Source: Betaproteobacteria bacterium (GTDB lineage: Bacteria; Pseudomonadota; Gammaproteobacteria; Burkholderiales; Burkholderiaceae). Taken from it: 6,937 nucleotides of DNA. Shown here in pieces: positions 1 through 6,144 of the stretch (position 1 is its first letter; the number at the start of each line of letters is the position of its first letter). The notes beneath the pieces were generated by a model that ran no database searches, had not been told where the DNA came from, and worked only from the letters and a program-made list of their open reading frames with translations. The stretch spans positions 1-6,937 of the forward strand of contig CANIMS010000082.1 in assembly GCA_947468785.1 (NCBI GenBank), in the 5' to 3' direction. Position numbers and translations under genes: made by a program.

Positions 1-2
1 CA

Positions 3-815
3 CTTAGAAATGCACTTAGAGCAATACAATTTAAGAGCCCTAATTTTATTTGGCAACACATACATCGTGATGACTCGGAAACCAATCTCACTGCCAAATG
101 CATCGTACATGCTGAGGGTGGCCTATTTAAAACACAAGAGTGGGTGGAGTCAGGTCGCGATTATGAACAATCTGCATTAGTGGGATTGGTCGAAGTCGAA
201 AACGCAGTACCCCATCAAGCCTGGGAACGCTTTACTGCAGAGGGCCCCCTAGCGGTATTGCCAAGCCATTATGGTCATCATATTTTAAATCTCGTATGGT
301 GTGGCTCACCAACATCTTCACAAGATCGCTTGCAATTAAGTGATAGTGAATTTTTATCCAGCTTACAAAATGAATTTGGTTCGAGAGTTGGGCGCTTTTT
401 AAAAATTCAGGATCGACGCCTTTATGAACTGGGTTTGAACTACCGCAAGCAAATTACCAAAGATAATGAAGTGTGGATTGGTAATGCTGCACAGACCTTG
501 CATCCAGTGGCAGGACAAGGCCTCAATTTAGGCTTAAGAGATGCATTTCTCTTGGCCGAAAAATTAGCTGGTGTATTTGCAAATACTCCAGAAGGCCCCA
601 GCGCAATAGAAATCCAAAATGCATTGGAAGATTACGCCCAAAGCAGAAAAGTCGATCGCACCACCACCATTGGCTTAACGGACTTTATGGCTAGGGTCTT
701 TACTTCTAATTTAGCGCCCGTCGTTCTAGCCCGAGGACTCGCTTTATCGGCTCTTCAGTGGCTTCCCCCAGTGAAGACAGCCTTAGCTCGCCAGATGATG
801 TTTGGTAGGCGCTAA
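3..815 (+). CDS. ubiH: UbiH-type FAD-dependent ubiquinone biosynthesis hydroxylase, 3' part (5' end outside window)
   Basis: This is the C-terminal 270 residues of a UbiH/UbiF/VisC-family flavoprotein monooxygenase, which hydroxylates the aromatic ring of ubiquinone precursors using FAD, NAD(P)H and O2. The frame is open from base 3, so the GTG at 144 is internal and not the start. The N-terminal Rossmann GxGxxG motif lies off the window. Visible motifs are the second FAD motif region, here AEGG at about visible residues 37-40 (bases 111-122); the family segment AWERFTAEGPLAVLP; and the third FAD-binding motif GNAAQTLHP (about 160-168) continuing into AGQGLNLGLRDA. GNAAQ, rather than the GDAAH of UbiF/VisC relatives, favours UbiH. 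Which ring carbon it hydroxylates cannot be read from this sequence. The protein ends in the usual family position, 151 nt before dusB. Confidence 0.88.
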   Translation, partial: LRNALRAIQFKSPNFIWQHIHRDDSETNLTAKCIVHAEGGLFKTQEWVESGRDYEQSALVGLVEVENAVPHQAWERFTAEGPLAVLPSHYGHHILNLVWCGSPTSSQDRLQLSDSEFLSSLQNEFGSRVGRFLKIQDRRLYELGLNYRKQITKDNEVWIGNAAQTLHPVAGQGLNLGLRDAFLLAEKLAGVFANTPEGPSAIEIQNALEDYAQSRKVDRTTTIGLTDFMARVFTSNLAPVVLARGLALSALQWLPPVKTALARQMMFGRR

Positions 816-869
816 GGCGCTTAAATCCGCTCCAAAAGAAGCTTGCAGTCAATTTGAACGGCGCTCTGT

Positions 870-895
870 AATCTGCCTATTTTTTAGGCAGATTT
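870..895 (+). terminator. Perfect 10-bp hairpin, possible terminator after ubiH
   Basis: The arm AATCTGCCTA (870-879) and its exact reverse complement TAGGCAGATT (885-894) flank a loop of five T. It lies 54 nt after the ubiH stop, where a terminator would be expected. The stem has only four G/C pairs, and just three T in a row (893-895, two of them in the stem) end the right arm before AG, so this is not a canonical intrinsic terminator. The opposite strand also lacks a U-tract beyond the stem. It could instead be an mRNA 3'-end stabiliser or a protein-binding inverted repeat next to the dusB promoter. The structure is certain as sequence; its function is inferred. Confidence 0.45.
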
Positions 896-906
896 AGTCC
901 CAACTG

Positions 907-915
907 TGCTAAAGT
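907..915 (+). promoter_or_regulatory. Candidate extended -10 promoter for the dusB-fis-purH-ruvCAB unit
   Basis: TG at 907-908, one spacer base, then TAAAGT at 910-915 resembles a sigma-70 extended -10 element (TGnTATAAT). No recognisable -35 hexamer lies 16-18 bp upstream, where the right arm of the inverted repeat falls; extended -10 promoters can work without one. Transcription would start near 921-923 and give a leader of about 45 nt before dusB. This is the only promoter-like element I can place in the gap between ubiH and dusB. Confidence 0.3.
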
Positions 916-921
916 GTCAGG

Positions 922-966
922 CTCCTCACGCTCAACACAATCGTTCCAAGCCCAACACTCCTCAAA
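922..966 (+). other. C-rich, G-poor 5' leader of dusB without Shine-Dalgarno
   Basis: By hand count these 45 nt contain 20 C and only 3 G, and no GGAG, AGGA or GAGG precedes the dusB ATG. Such C-over-G stretches are likely unstructured and resemble the composition of Rho loading sites or of S1-dependent leaders. The segment is shorter than a typical rut site. Composition is observed; any regulatory role is inference. Confidence 0.35.
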
Positions 967-1983
967 ATGCAGATTGGCCCACACCTCCTAGCAAATCGAC
1001 TCTTTGTAGCCCCTATGGCTGGTGTAACGGATCGTCCTTTTAGGCAACTCTGTAAGCAGTTAGGCGCTGGATATGCGGTGTCAGAAATGGTTGCCTCTAA
1101 TGCTTTGCTGTGGAATAGCGTGAAAACTCAACGGCGCGCAAATCATGAAGGTGAATTTAAACCGATTGCTGTTCAAATCGCAGGTGCAGATCCTGCAATG
1201 ATGGCAGCTGCGGCCAAAATCAACCGAGATCATGGCGCGCAAATTATCGACATCAACATGGGTTGCCCAGCAAAGAAGGTTTGTAATGTTGCTGCAGGAT
1301 CAGCGCTGATGCGTGATGAGCCGCTCGTACAAAAAATATTGGAAGCAGTTGTAAAGGCGGTTGGTATTGGTCCTGATGCTATTCCAGTAACTTTAAAGAT
1401 TCGTACTGGCTGGGATCGTGAACATAAAAATGCGATTGACATTGCTAAGCTCGCAGAAAAATCAGGCATCTCTATGTTGACGGTTCATGGCCGCACTAAG
1501 GCTGATCTCTATCTCGGTGAAGCCGAATACGAAACGATTACTGCCGTGAAAAATACCGTAGCAATACCAGTGGTTGCTAACGGCGACATTACAAGCCCAG
1601 AAAAGGCAGAGTTCGTGCTTCAAACTACTGGTGCTGATGCCATCATGGTTGGTCGTGCAGCCCAGGGTCGACCCTGGATCTTCCGTGAGATCCATCACTA
1701 TCTCGAAACTGGTAAAAAACTGCCTAATCCTGAAATCAATGAGATTCAGGGGATCATGAATGCACACCTACTAGATCATTATGAGTTCTATGGAGAGCAT
1801 ATTGGTCTACGTACTGCCCGTAAGCATATTGGCTGGTACTGCAAAGGTTTACGAGACTCACATGCATTTCGTCAGCGCATGAATACAGCTGATGATTGCA
1901 AGACTCAATTACAGATGGTCAATGATTATTTTGATGAAATGAAATCCCATTCTGATCGTTTACTCTTTTTAGAAGCAGCCTAA
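967..1983 (+). CDS. dusB: tRNA-dihydrouridine synthase B
   Basis: This 338-residue FMN-dependent cytoplasmic enzyme reduces specific uridines in the tRNA D-loop to dihydrouridine using NADPH. It has the Dus TIM-barrel signature from its first residues: APMAGVTD (15-22) at the FMN site; DINMGCPAKKV with the likely catalytic acid Cys100; KIRTGW (144-149), with Lys144 expected near FMN and substrate; VHGRT (173-177); and VANGDI (203-208), followed by a phosphate-binding MVGRAAQGRPWIF segment. The C-terminal helical domain is complete. The ATG start gives the conserved MxIGP N-terminus, although no Shine-Dalgarno precedes it. fis follows after 24 nt, the well-known dusB-fis arrangement, which supports DusB over DusA or DusC. 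Its last third holds two overlapping inverted repeats (1662-1694), described separately. Confidence 0.96.
   Translation: MQIGPHLLANRLFVAPMAGVTDRPFRQLCKQLGAGYAVSEMVASNALLWNSVKTQRRANHEGEFKPIAVQIAGADPAMMAAAAKINRDHGAQIIDINMGCPAKKVCNVAAGSALMRDEPLVQKILEAVVKAVGIGPDAIPVTLKIRTGWDREHKNAIDIAKLAEKSGISMLTVHGRTKADLYLGEAEYETITAVKNTVAIPVVANGDITSPEKAEFVLQTTGADAIMVGRAAQGRPWIFREIHHYLETGKKLPNPEINEIQGIMNAHLLDHYEFYGEHIGLRTARKHIGWYCKGLRDSHAFRQRMNTADDCKTQLQMVNDYFDEMKSHSDRLLFLEAA
1662..1694 (+). repeat. 16-bp perfect palindrome overlapping a second inverted repeat, inside dusB
   Basis: CCAGGGTCGACCCTGG (1662-1677) is a perfect 16-bp palindrome; as RNA it can form a 6-bp, five-G/C stem around a UCGA loop. A second inverted repeat, TGGATCT (1675-1681) and AGATCCA (1688-1694) around a 6-nt loop, shares bases 1675-1677, so the two stems exclude each other. 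The region encodes the conserved Dus segment QGRPWIF, which restricts codon choice, so chance remains possible. Confidence 0.55.
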
Positions 1984-2007
1984 TTATTTTTTGCATTGAT
2001 AGACTTT

Positions 2008-2247
2008 ATGAACAATAAACACCCGATTACCGAATGTATTGAGACTCAGCTACAAGGTTATCTCAACGATCTCAAAGGCACGCCGCCTAACGATATTTAT
2101 CAAATGGTTTTGGCAGTAGTAGAAAAGCCAATGTTGGAGCTAGTCATGCAGCATGCTAAACAGAATCAATCTTTGGCCGCCCAATACCTTGGGATTAACC
2201 GCAATACCCTGCATAAGAAATTAGTTGAACATCAACTTCTCAAGTAA
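2008..2247 (+). CDS. fis: DNA-binding protein Fis (short betaproteobacterial form)
   Basis: This 79-residue nucleoid-associated regulator acts as a dimer, bends DNA and in enterobacteria activates rRNA and tRNA promoters in fast growth. The C-terminal helix-turn-helix is clear: NQSLAAQYLGINRNTLHKKL, about residues 53-72, with the family GINR-x-TL turn and recognition helix. The core dimer region (YQMVLAVVEKPMLELVM, about 31-47) matches Fis. It is about 20 residues shorter than the 98-residue E. coli protein, lacking the N-terminal beta-hairpin arms needed for DNA-invertase stimulation, as is usual in Betaproteobacteria. I chose ATG 2008; an in-frame TTG at 1996 would add four residues, and neither has a Shine-Dalgarno. 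The recognition helix has His69 where E. coli has Arg89. It lies 24 nt after dusB and is probably cotranscribed. Confidence 0.93.
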   Translation: MNNKHPITECIETQLQGYLNDLKGTPPNDIYQMVLAVVEKPMLELVMQHAKQNQSLAAQYLGINRNTLHKKLVEHQLLK

Positions 2248-2295
2248 TCACAATTATTCTTTTATTTAATCTTTTTCCTAATTCAATTTCTCAAT
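2245..2295 (+). other. G-free, T-rich leader between fis and purH
   Basis: From the fis stop codon to the purH ATG there is no G in 51 nt, and the 46-nt gap itself is mostly T and A with scattered C. There is therefore no Shine-Dalgarno for purH. An unstructured U-rich leader can be bound by ribosomal protein S1 and so allow initiation; that role is inferred. I see no convincing promoter or hairpin terminator within it. Confidence 0.4.
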
Positions 2296-3874
2296 GATCC
2301 GTACAGCCCTTCTCTCCGTTTCCGACAAAAATGGCATTGTGCCTTTTGCAAAAGCACTTCATGAGCAAGGCATTAGGCTAATCTCGACCGGTGGGACCGC
2401 AAAACTCTTAGCTGAAAATCATTTACCAGTAGTCGAAGTATCTTCATTAACTCAGTTTCCAGAGATGTTAGATGGCCGTGTCAAAACTTTGCATCCGATG
2501 GTGCATGGCGGTTTATTAGCGCGTAGAGATTTTCCTGAGCATATGGCGGCTCTTAAGAAGCATGGTATCGATACCATCGATATGCTCGTGATTAATCTCT
2601 ACCCATTCAATGAGACGGTTGCCCGAGATCAGTGCTCATTTGAAGATGCTGTTGAAAATATTGATATTGGTGGACCAGCGATGCTGCGTGCGGCTGCGAA
2701 GAACCATCAAGATGTGACTGTATTAATTTCTCCTGATGACTACGCACCAGTATTGGCCGAAATGAAAGCTAATAACAATACTGTCAGCTATAAAACCAAT
2801 TTGGGCTTAGCTAAAAAAGTCTTTGCACATACAGCCCAATACGATGGAGCTATTGCAAACTACCTCTCATCACTTGGAGATGACCTAGATCACAAAGCAC
2901 GTTCAGCTTATCCAGAAACACTCCATCTTGCCTTTGAAAAAGTACAAGAAATGCGTTACGGCGAGAACCCACATCAATCTGCTGCTTTTTATAAAGATAT
3001 TGATTCTGTTGATGGTGCCCTTGCAAACTACCAGCAACTCCAAGGTAAAGAACTGTCTTATAACAATATTGCTGATGCCGATTCTGCCTGGGAATGCGTT
3101 AAGAGTTTTTCGAATCATTCAGGCGGAGCTGCAGCTTGCGTCATCATTAAGCATGCCAATCCTTGCGGTGTAGCAGTTGGTGCTAATGCACTTGAGGCTT
3201 ATCAAAAAGCCTTTAAAACTGATCCAAGCTCAGCCTTTGGCGGCATTATTGCCTTCAACGTTCCCTGTGATGGTATGGCGGCTGAAGCGATTTCTAAACA
3301 ATTTGTTGAAGTACTCATTGCACCTAGCTTTAGTGCTGAAGCAAAAACAATCTTTGCTGCAAAACAAAATGTCCGTTTACTTGAAATACCACTAGGTTCT
3401 GCATTTAATACTTTTGACTTTAAACGCGTGGGTGGTGGTTTATTAGTTCAATCTCCAGATGCCAAAAATGTCTTAGAAAATGAAATGCGCGTGGTGAGTC
3501 AACGATTGCCCACTCCTAGTGAGATGAATGACATGATGTTTGCTTGGCGCGTAGCTAAGTTTGTCAAATCGAATGCGATTGTTTATTGTGCCAATGGCAT
3601 GACGCTGGGTATTGGAGCTGGTCAAATGAGTCGTGTCGACTCCGCCAGAATGGCCAGCATTAAGGCTGAGAACGCCGGCTTAAGCCTGAAAGGTTCTGCT
3701 GTCGCCAGCGATGCCTTTTTCCCTTTCCGTGATGGCTTAGATGTGGTTGTCAATGGCGGTGCAAGCTGCGCTATTCAACCTGGTGGCAGTATGCGTGACG
3801 ATGAGATCATTGCGGCAGCGAATGAACATGGTATTGCCATGATCTTCACTGGTACACGTCATTTCCGTCACTAA
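2294..3874 (+). CDS. purH: Bifunctional AICAR formyltransferase / IMP cyclohydrolase
   Basis: PurH catalyses the last two steps of de novo purine synthesis in the cytoplasm: formyl transfer from 10-formyl-tetrahydrofolate to AICAR, then ring closure to IMP. At 526 residues it is full length for the family. The N-terminal MGS-like cyclohydrolase domain (about 1-190) shows STGGTA (31-36), [14 protein letters not shown] (65-78) and AAAKNHQDV (133-141). The formyltransferase domain follows with MRYGENPHQ (220-228), ELSYNN (253-258), the catalytic Lys286-His287 in [16 protein letters not shown] (309-317), [10 protein letters not shown] (472-481) and IQPGGSMRD (494-502). It ends in the typical TGTRHFRH. 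The [12 protein letters not shown] start matches the family although no ribosome-binding site precedes it. It sits 46 nt after fis and 25 nt before ruvC, suggesting readthrough into the ruv genes. A 16-bp palindrome lies at 2562-2577. Confidence 0.97.
   Translation: MIRTALLSVSDKNGIVPFAKALHEQGIRLISTGGTAKLLAENHLPVVEVSSLTQFPEMLDGRVKTLHPMVHGGLLARRDFPEHMAALKKHGIDTIDMLVINLYPFNETVARDQCSFEDAVENIDIGGPAMLRAAAKNHQDVTVLISPDDYAPVLAEMKANNNTVSYKTNLGLAKKVFAHTAQYDGAIANYLSSLGDDLDHKARSAYPETLHLAFEKVQEMRYGENPHQSAAFYKDIDSVDGALANYQQLQGKELSYNNIADADSAWECVKSFSNHSGGAAACVIIKHANPCGVAVGANALEAYQKAFKTDPSSAFGGIIAFNVPCDGMAAEAISKQFVEVLIAPSFSAEAKTIFAAKQNVRLLEIPLGSAFNTFDFKRVGGGLLVQSPDAKNVLENEMRVVSQRLPTPSEMNDMMFAWRVAKFVKSNAIVYCANGMTLGIGAGQMSRVDSARMASIKAENAGLSLKGSAVASDAFFPFRDGLDVVVNGGASCAIQPGGSMRDDEIIAAANEHGIAMIFTGTRHFRH
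2562..2577 (+). repeat. 16-bp perfect palindrome inside purH
   Basis: ATGGTATCGATACCAT is its own reverse complement. The heptamer ATCGATA within it (2567-2573) recurs immediately downstream (2576-2582). It falls in the codons for HGIDTID, and the Ile-Asp repeat partly explains it. It could be a site for a dimeric DNA-binding protein, but nothing around it (promoter or start) supports that. Confidence 0.5.
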
Positions 3875-3899
3875 GTCAGTCAGAAGAAATAAAGCCTTC

Positions 3900-4418
3900 A
3901 TGCGCTGGATAGGAATTGACCCTGGATTACGCACCACTGGTTTTGGTGTAATAGATGTGGATGGTCAAAAGCTGACTTATGTTGCCTCAGGAACAATTGA
4001 AAGTGGTGATCCAGCCAAGGGCTTGCCTGAGCGCTTAGGCGCTCTTTACTCTGGCGTGAAGGAAGTGCTAGAAACCTATCGTCCTGAAGCAGCTGCCATT
4101 GAAGAAGTATTTTTAAATGTCAATCCTCGCTCAACCCTCATGTTAGGGCAAGCTAGAGGTGCAGTAATTGCGGCATTGGTTGCAGAAAAACTTCCCGTAG
4201 CTGAATACAGCGCTCTCCGGGTAAAGCAAGCAATTGTGGGAACTGGACGCGCTGCGAAGCCCCAAGTTCAAGAAATGGTGAAACGTCTACTGAGACTTAA
4301 TCGTGCACCTGGAACGGATGCCTCTGATGCCTTGGGTGTTGCTATCTGTGCCGCACATCATGCGCAATTGCCAAAAGCCATTACTGCCGCAATCGCCCCT
4401 AAGAAGCGCTCCAAGTAA
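3900..4418 (+). CDS. ruvC: Holliday junction resolvase RuvC
   Basis: RuvC is the dimeric Mg2+-dependent endonuclease that cuts Holliday junctions symmetrically after RuvAB branch migration, completing recombinational repair. The RNase H-like fold is seen in [10 protein letters not shown] with Asp7, AAIEEVF with Glu68, and [10 protein letters not shown] with Asp140 and Asp143. These four acidic residues correspond to Asp7, Glu66, Asp138 and Asp141 of E. coli RuvC. The length of 172 residues matches the family, and the tail is basic (KKRSK). The ATG is fixed by the conserved N-terminus; upstream there is only a weak purine run (AGAAGAA), no true Shine-Dalgarno. It follows purH by 25 nt and precedes ruvA by 27 nt, so the resolvase is made with its branch-migration partners. 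Confidence 0.97.
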   Translation: MRWIGIDPGLRTTGFGVIDVDGQKLTYVASGTIESGDPAKGLPERLGALYSGVKEVLETYRPEAAAIEEVFLNVNPRSTLMLGQARGAVIAALVAEKLPVAEYSALRVKQAIVGTGRAAKPQVQEMVKRLLRLNRAPGTDASDALGVAICAAHHAQLPKAITAAIAPKKRSK

Positions 4419-4445
4419 ATTGACTAAACAGGTTAAGATCTTCCT

Positions 4446-5027
4446 ATGATCGGTCGCATACAAGGTACTCTCGTTTCAGTACATCCCCCTAGACTCTTGG
4501 TTGACTGCCAAGGTGTTGGTTATGAAATCGATGTGCCCATGAGCACCTTATATCAATTACCAGAAGTGAATCAAAAAATTACTTTATTAACCCACTTTCA
4601 GGTGAGAGAAGATGCGCAGCAGCTCTTTGGCTTTGCTACAGAGACAGAGCGCGAAGCCTTTAGAGCATTAATCAAAATTAGTGGGGTAGGATCGCGCACT
4701 GCCTTAGCAGTGCTTTCTGGGATGAGCGTGAATGAGTTAGCACAAGCCATTGCCCTACAGGAGGCCGGACGCTTGACTCAGGTTCCCGGAATTGGCAAGA
4801 AGACTGCTGAACGTCTTTGCCTAGAACTCAAGGGCAAGCTGGCTCCAGACCTGGGCATTAGTAATGGGAAACCTCAAGTCATCGAAGCGAGTAGCGAAGT
4901 TCTACAAGCGCTATTGGCTTTGGGCTATTCCGAAAAAGAAGCGTTATTGGCCCTCAAACAAATCCCAGCCGACACTACTGTATCCGATGGTATTCGGATG
5001 GGCCTAAAGTATCTATCTAAGGCCTAA
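4446..5027 (+). CDS. ruvA: Holliday junction branch migration complex subunit RuvA
   Basis: RuvA binds the four-way junction as a tetramer, holds it square-planar and loads RuvB rings on opposite arms. Three domains are visible in 193 residues. First is an OB-fold from MIGRIQGTL to about residue 63, with the acidic pin Glu55-Asp56 in VREDAQ, which separates strands at the crossover. Second is a pair of helix-hairpin-helix motifs, [10 protein letters not shown] (78-87) and [12 protein letters not shown] (113-124). Third, after a flexible Gly/Asn/Pro-containing linker around 135-148, is the RuvB-binding domain III (about 149-193) with [12 protein letters not shown]. The start is conserved; the nearest Shine-Dalgarno-like bases (AGG, 4430-4432) lie 13 nt upstream, which is too far to be typical. 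No LexA box of the CTGT-N8-ACAG type is seen before it. Confidence 0.97.
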   Translation: MIGRIQGTLVSVHPPRLLVDCQGVGYEIDVPMSTLYQLPEVNQKITLLTHFQVREDAQQLFGFATETEREAFRALIKISGVGSRTALAVLSGMSVNELAQAIALQEAGRLTQVPGIGKKTAERLCLELKGKLAPDLGISNGKPQVIEASSEVLQALLALGYSEKEALLALKQIPADTTVSDGIRMGLKYLSKA

Positions 5028-5054
5028 ATAAGCAAACGGCACTAAACTGGCAGC

Positions 5055-6125
5055 ATGGCAATTCACACAGACGACCTTAGCGCTATTCCTGAAGATTTAC
5101 CTCAGGAAAATGATCGCATTGTTAGCGGTGCAGTCGGCAATGCCGAGGCTGTATTTGAAAGAGCATTAAGACCAAAGCAACTTGATGAATATGTTGGTCA
5201 AACAAAAGCACGTGCCCAATTAGAAATTTTTATTACGGCTACCAGAGGACGGCAAGAAGCCTTAGATCATGTTCTACTCTTCGGCCCTCCAGGCCTCGGT
5301 AAAACTACCCTCGCCCATATCATCGCCCGTGAACTGGGAGTCAATTTACGCCAGACTAGCGGCCCCGTCTTAGATAGACCTGGAGATCTGGCAGCCTTAT
5401 TAACTAATCTTGAAACCAATGATGTGCTTTTCATTGATGAGATTCATCGTCTTTCTCCTGTTGTAGAAGAAATTCTGTATCCAGCACTTGAGGATTACAG
5501 TCTAGACATCATGATCGGTGAAGGTCCAGCAGCTCGCAGTGTCAAAATTGACCTCAAGCCTTTCACACTCATTGGCGCGACTACACGCGCTGGCATGCTG
5601 ACTAATCCTTTGCGCGATCGCTTTGGTATCGTTGCCAGACTTGAGTTTTATACGACTGAAGAACTTACTAAAATTATTGAGCGCTCAGCCAATCTTCTTA
5701 AAGCAAATATTGATCCGGAAGGTTCCGTAGAAATCGCCAAGCGTGCTCGCGGTACCCCACGGATTGCCAATCGCCTTCTTCGCCGAGTTCGTGACTATGC
5801 AGAAGTAAAAGGAACAGGCACCATTACTAAAGCAATGGCTGATGCAGCTTTGAAAATGCTAGATGTTGATCCAAGCGGCTTTGATGTCATGGATCGAAAG
5901 CTCTTGGAAGCAATCTTGCACAAGTTTGATGGCGGCCCTGTAGGTATTGATAATTTAGCTGCCGCCATTGGCGAAGAGCGCGATACGATTGAAGATGTCT
6001 TAGAGCCTTATCTGATTCAACAAGGCTATCTACAGAGAACCTCCCGCGGAAGAGTGGCTACACGTCAAGCTTATGAACACTTTGGCTTAACGCCACCTAG
6101 CAATAACAGCAGCCTCGATCTATAA
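5055..6125 (+). CDS. ruvB: Holliday junction branch migration ATPase RuvB
   Basis: RuvB is the AAA+ hexameric motor that pulls DNA through the RuvA-junction complex. The 356 residues hold the Walker A motif GPPGLGKT (77-84), Walker B LFIDEIH (125-131), sensor 1 GATTRAG (174-180), and RDRFG (187-191) with Arg189 the probable arginine finger by offset from E. coli Arg174. Sensor 2 is [16 protein letters not shown] (232-247), and a C-terminal winged-helix domain (about 270-345) includes [19 protein letters not shown]. It is about 20 residues longer than E. coli RuvB, through a 15-residue longer acidic N-terminus and a Ser/Asn-rich tail. ATG 5055 is the only reasonable start, and no Shine-Dalgarno is present. 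It ends the + strand gene string, 6 bp from the convergent tyrS. Confidence 0.97.
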   Translation: MAIHTDDLSAIPEDLPQENDRIVSGAVGNAEAVFERALRPKQLDEYVGQTKARAQLEIFITATRGRQEALDHVLLFGPPGLGKTTLAHIIARELGVNLRQTSGPVLDRPGDLAALLTNLETNDVLFIDEIHRLSPVVEEILYPALEDYSLDIMIGEGPAARSVKIDLKPFTLIGATTRAGMLTNPLRDRFGIVARLEFYTTEELTKIIERSANLLKANIDPEGSVEIAKRARGTPRIANRLLRRVRDYAEVKGTGTITKAMADAALKMLDVDPSGFDVMDRKLLEAILHKFDGGPVGIDNLAAAIGEERDTIEDVLEPYLIQQGYLQRTSRGRVATRQAYEHFGLTPPSNNSSLDL

Positions 6126-6126
6126 C

Positions 6127-6144
6127 AACTCTTAGCTGAGAGTT
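6127..6144. terminator. Candidate weak bidirectional terminator at the ruvB/tyrS convergence
   Basis: AACTCT (6127-6132) and AGAGTT (6139-6144) are exact inverted repeats around a 6-nt centre, and one more G-T pair could close the loop to four bases. The repeat starts just after the ruvB stop and contains the tyrS stop codon. Convergent genes often share such a hairpin. The stem is short and neither strand has a good U-tract after it, so termination would be weak. Confidence 0.4.

Noticed and set aside
144..146. GTG as the start of the first gene
   Set aside because: The frame is open upstream to base 3 and encodes family-like sequence there, so the gene is cut by the window edge.
806..822. 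Tandem AGGCGCT copies at the ubiH stop
   Set aside because: There are only two short copies, partly coding; the same heptamer also occurs in coding frames of dusB and ruvC, consistent with codon use.
1230..1767. Two open frames on the - strand (1230-1469 and 1462-1767)
   Set aside because: They lie opposite dusB, whose conserved motifs cover this region, and their translations show no recognisable domain; they are shadows.
2223..2237. AGTTGA / TCAACT inverted repeat at the 3' end of fis as a terminator
   Set aside because: The stem is only 6 bp and A/T rich, lies within the coding sequence, and has no T-run directly after it.
2225..2254. TTGAAC with CACAAT at 18-bp spacing as a purH promoter
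   Set aside because: Both hexamers match the consensus at only 4 of 6 positions, and there is no other support in an A/T-rich region where such matches are common.
2903..3395. Open frames of 71-81 codons on both strands inside purH
   Set aside because: They overlap the well-conserved formyltransferase domain of purH and have no start signal or family resemblance.
4416..4431. Possible LexA box before ruvA (ACAG at 4428-4431)
   Set aside because: The matching CTGT half-site 8 nt upstream is absent; the bases there are TAAA, including the ruvC stop.
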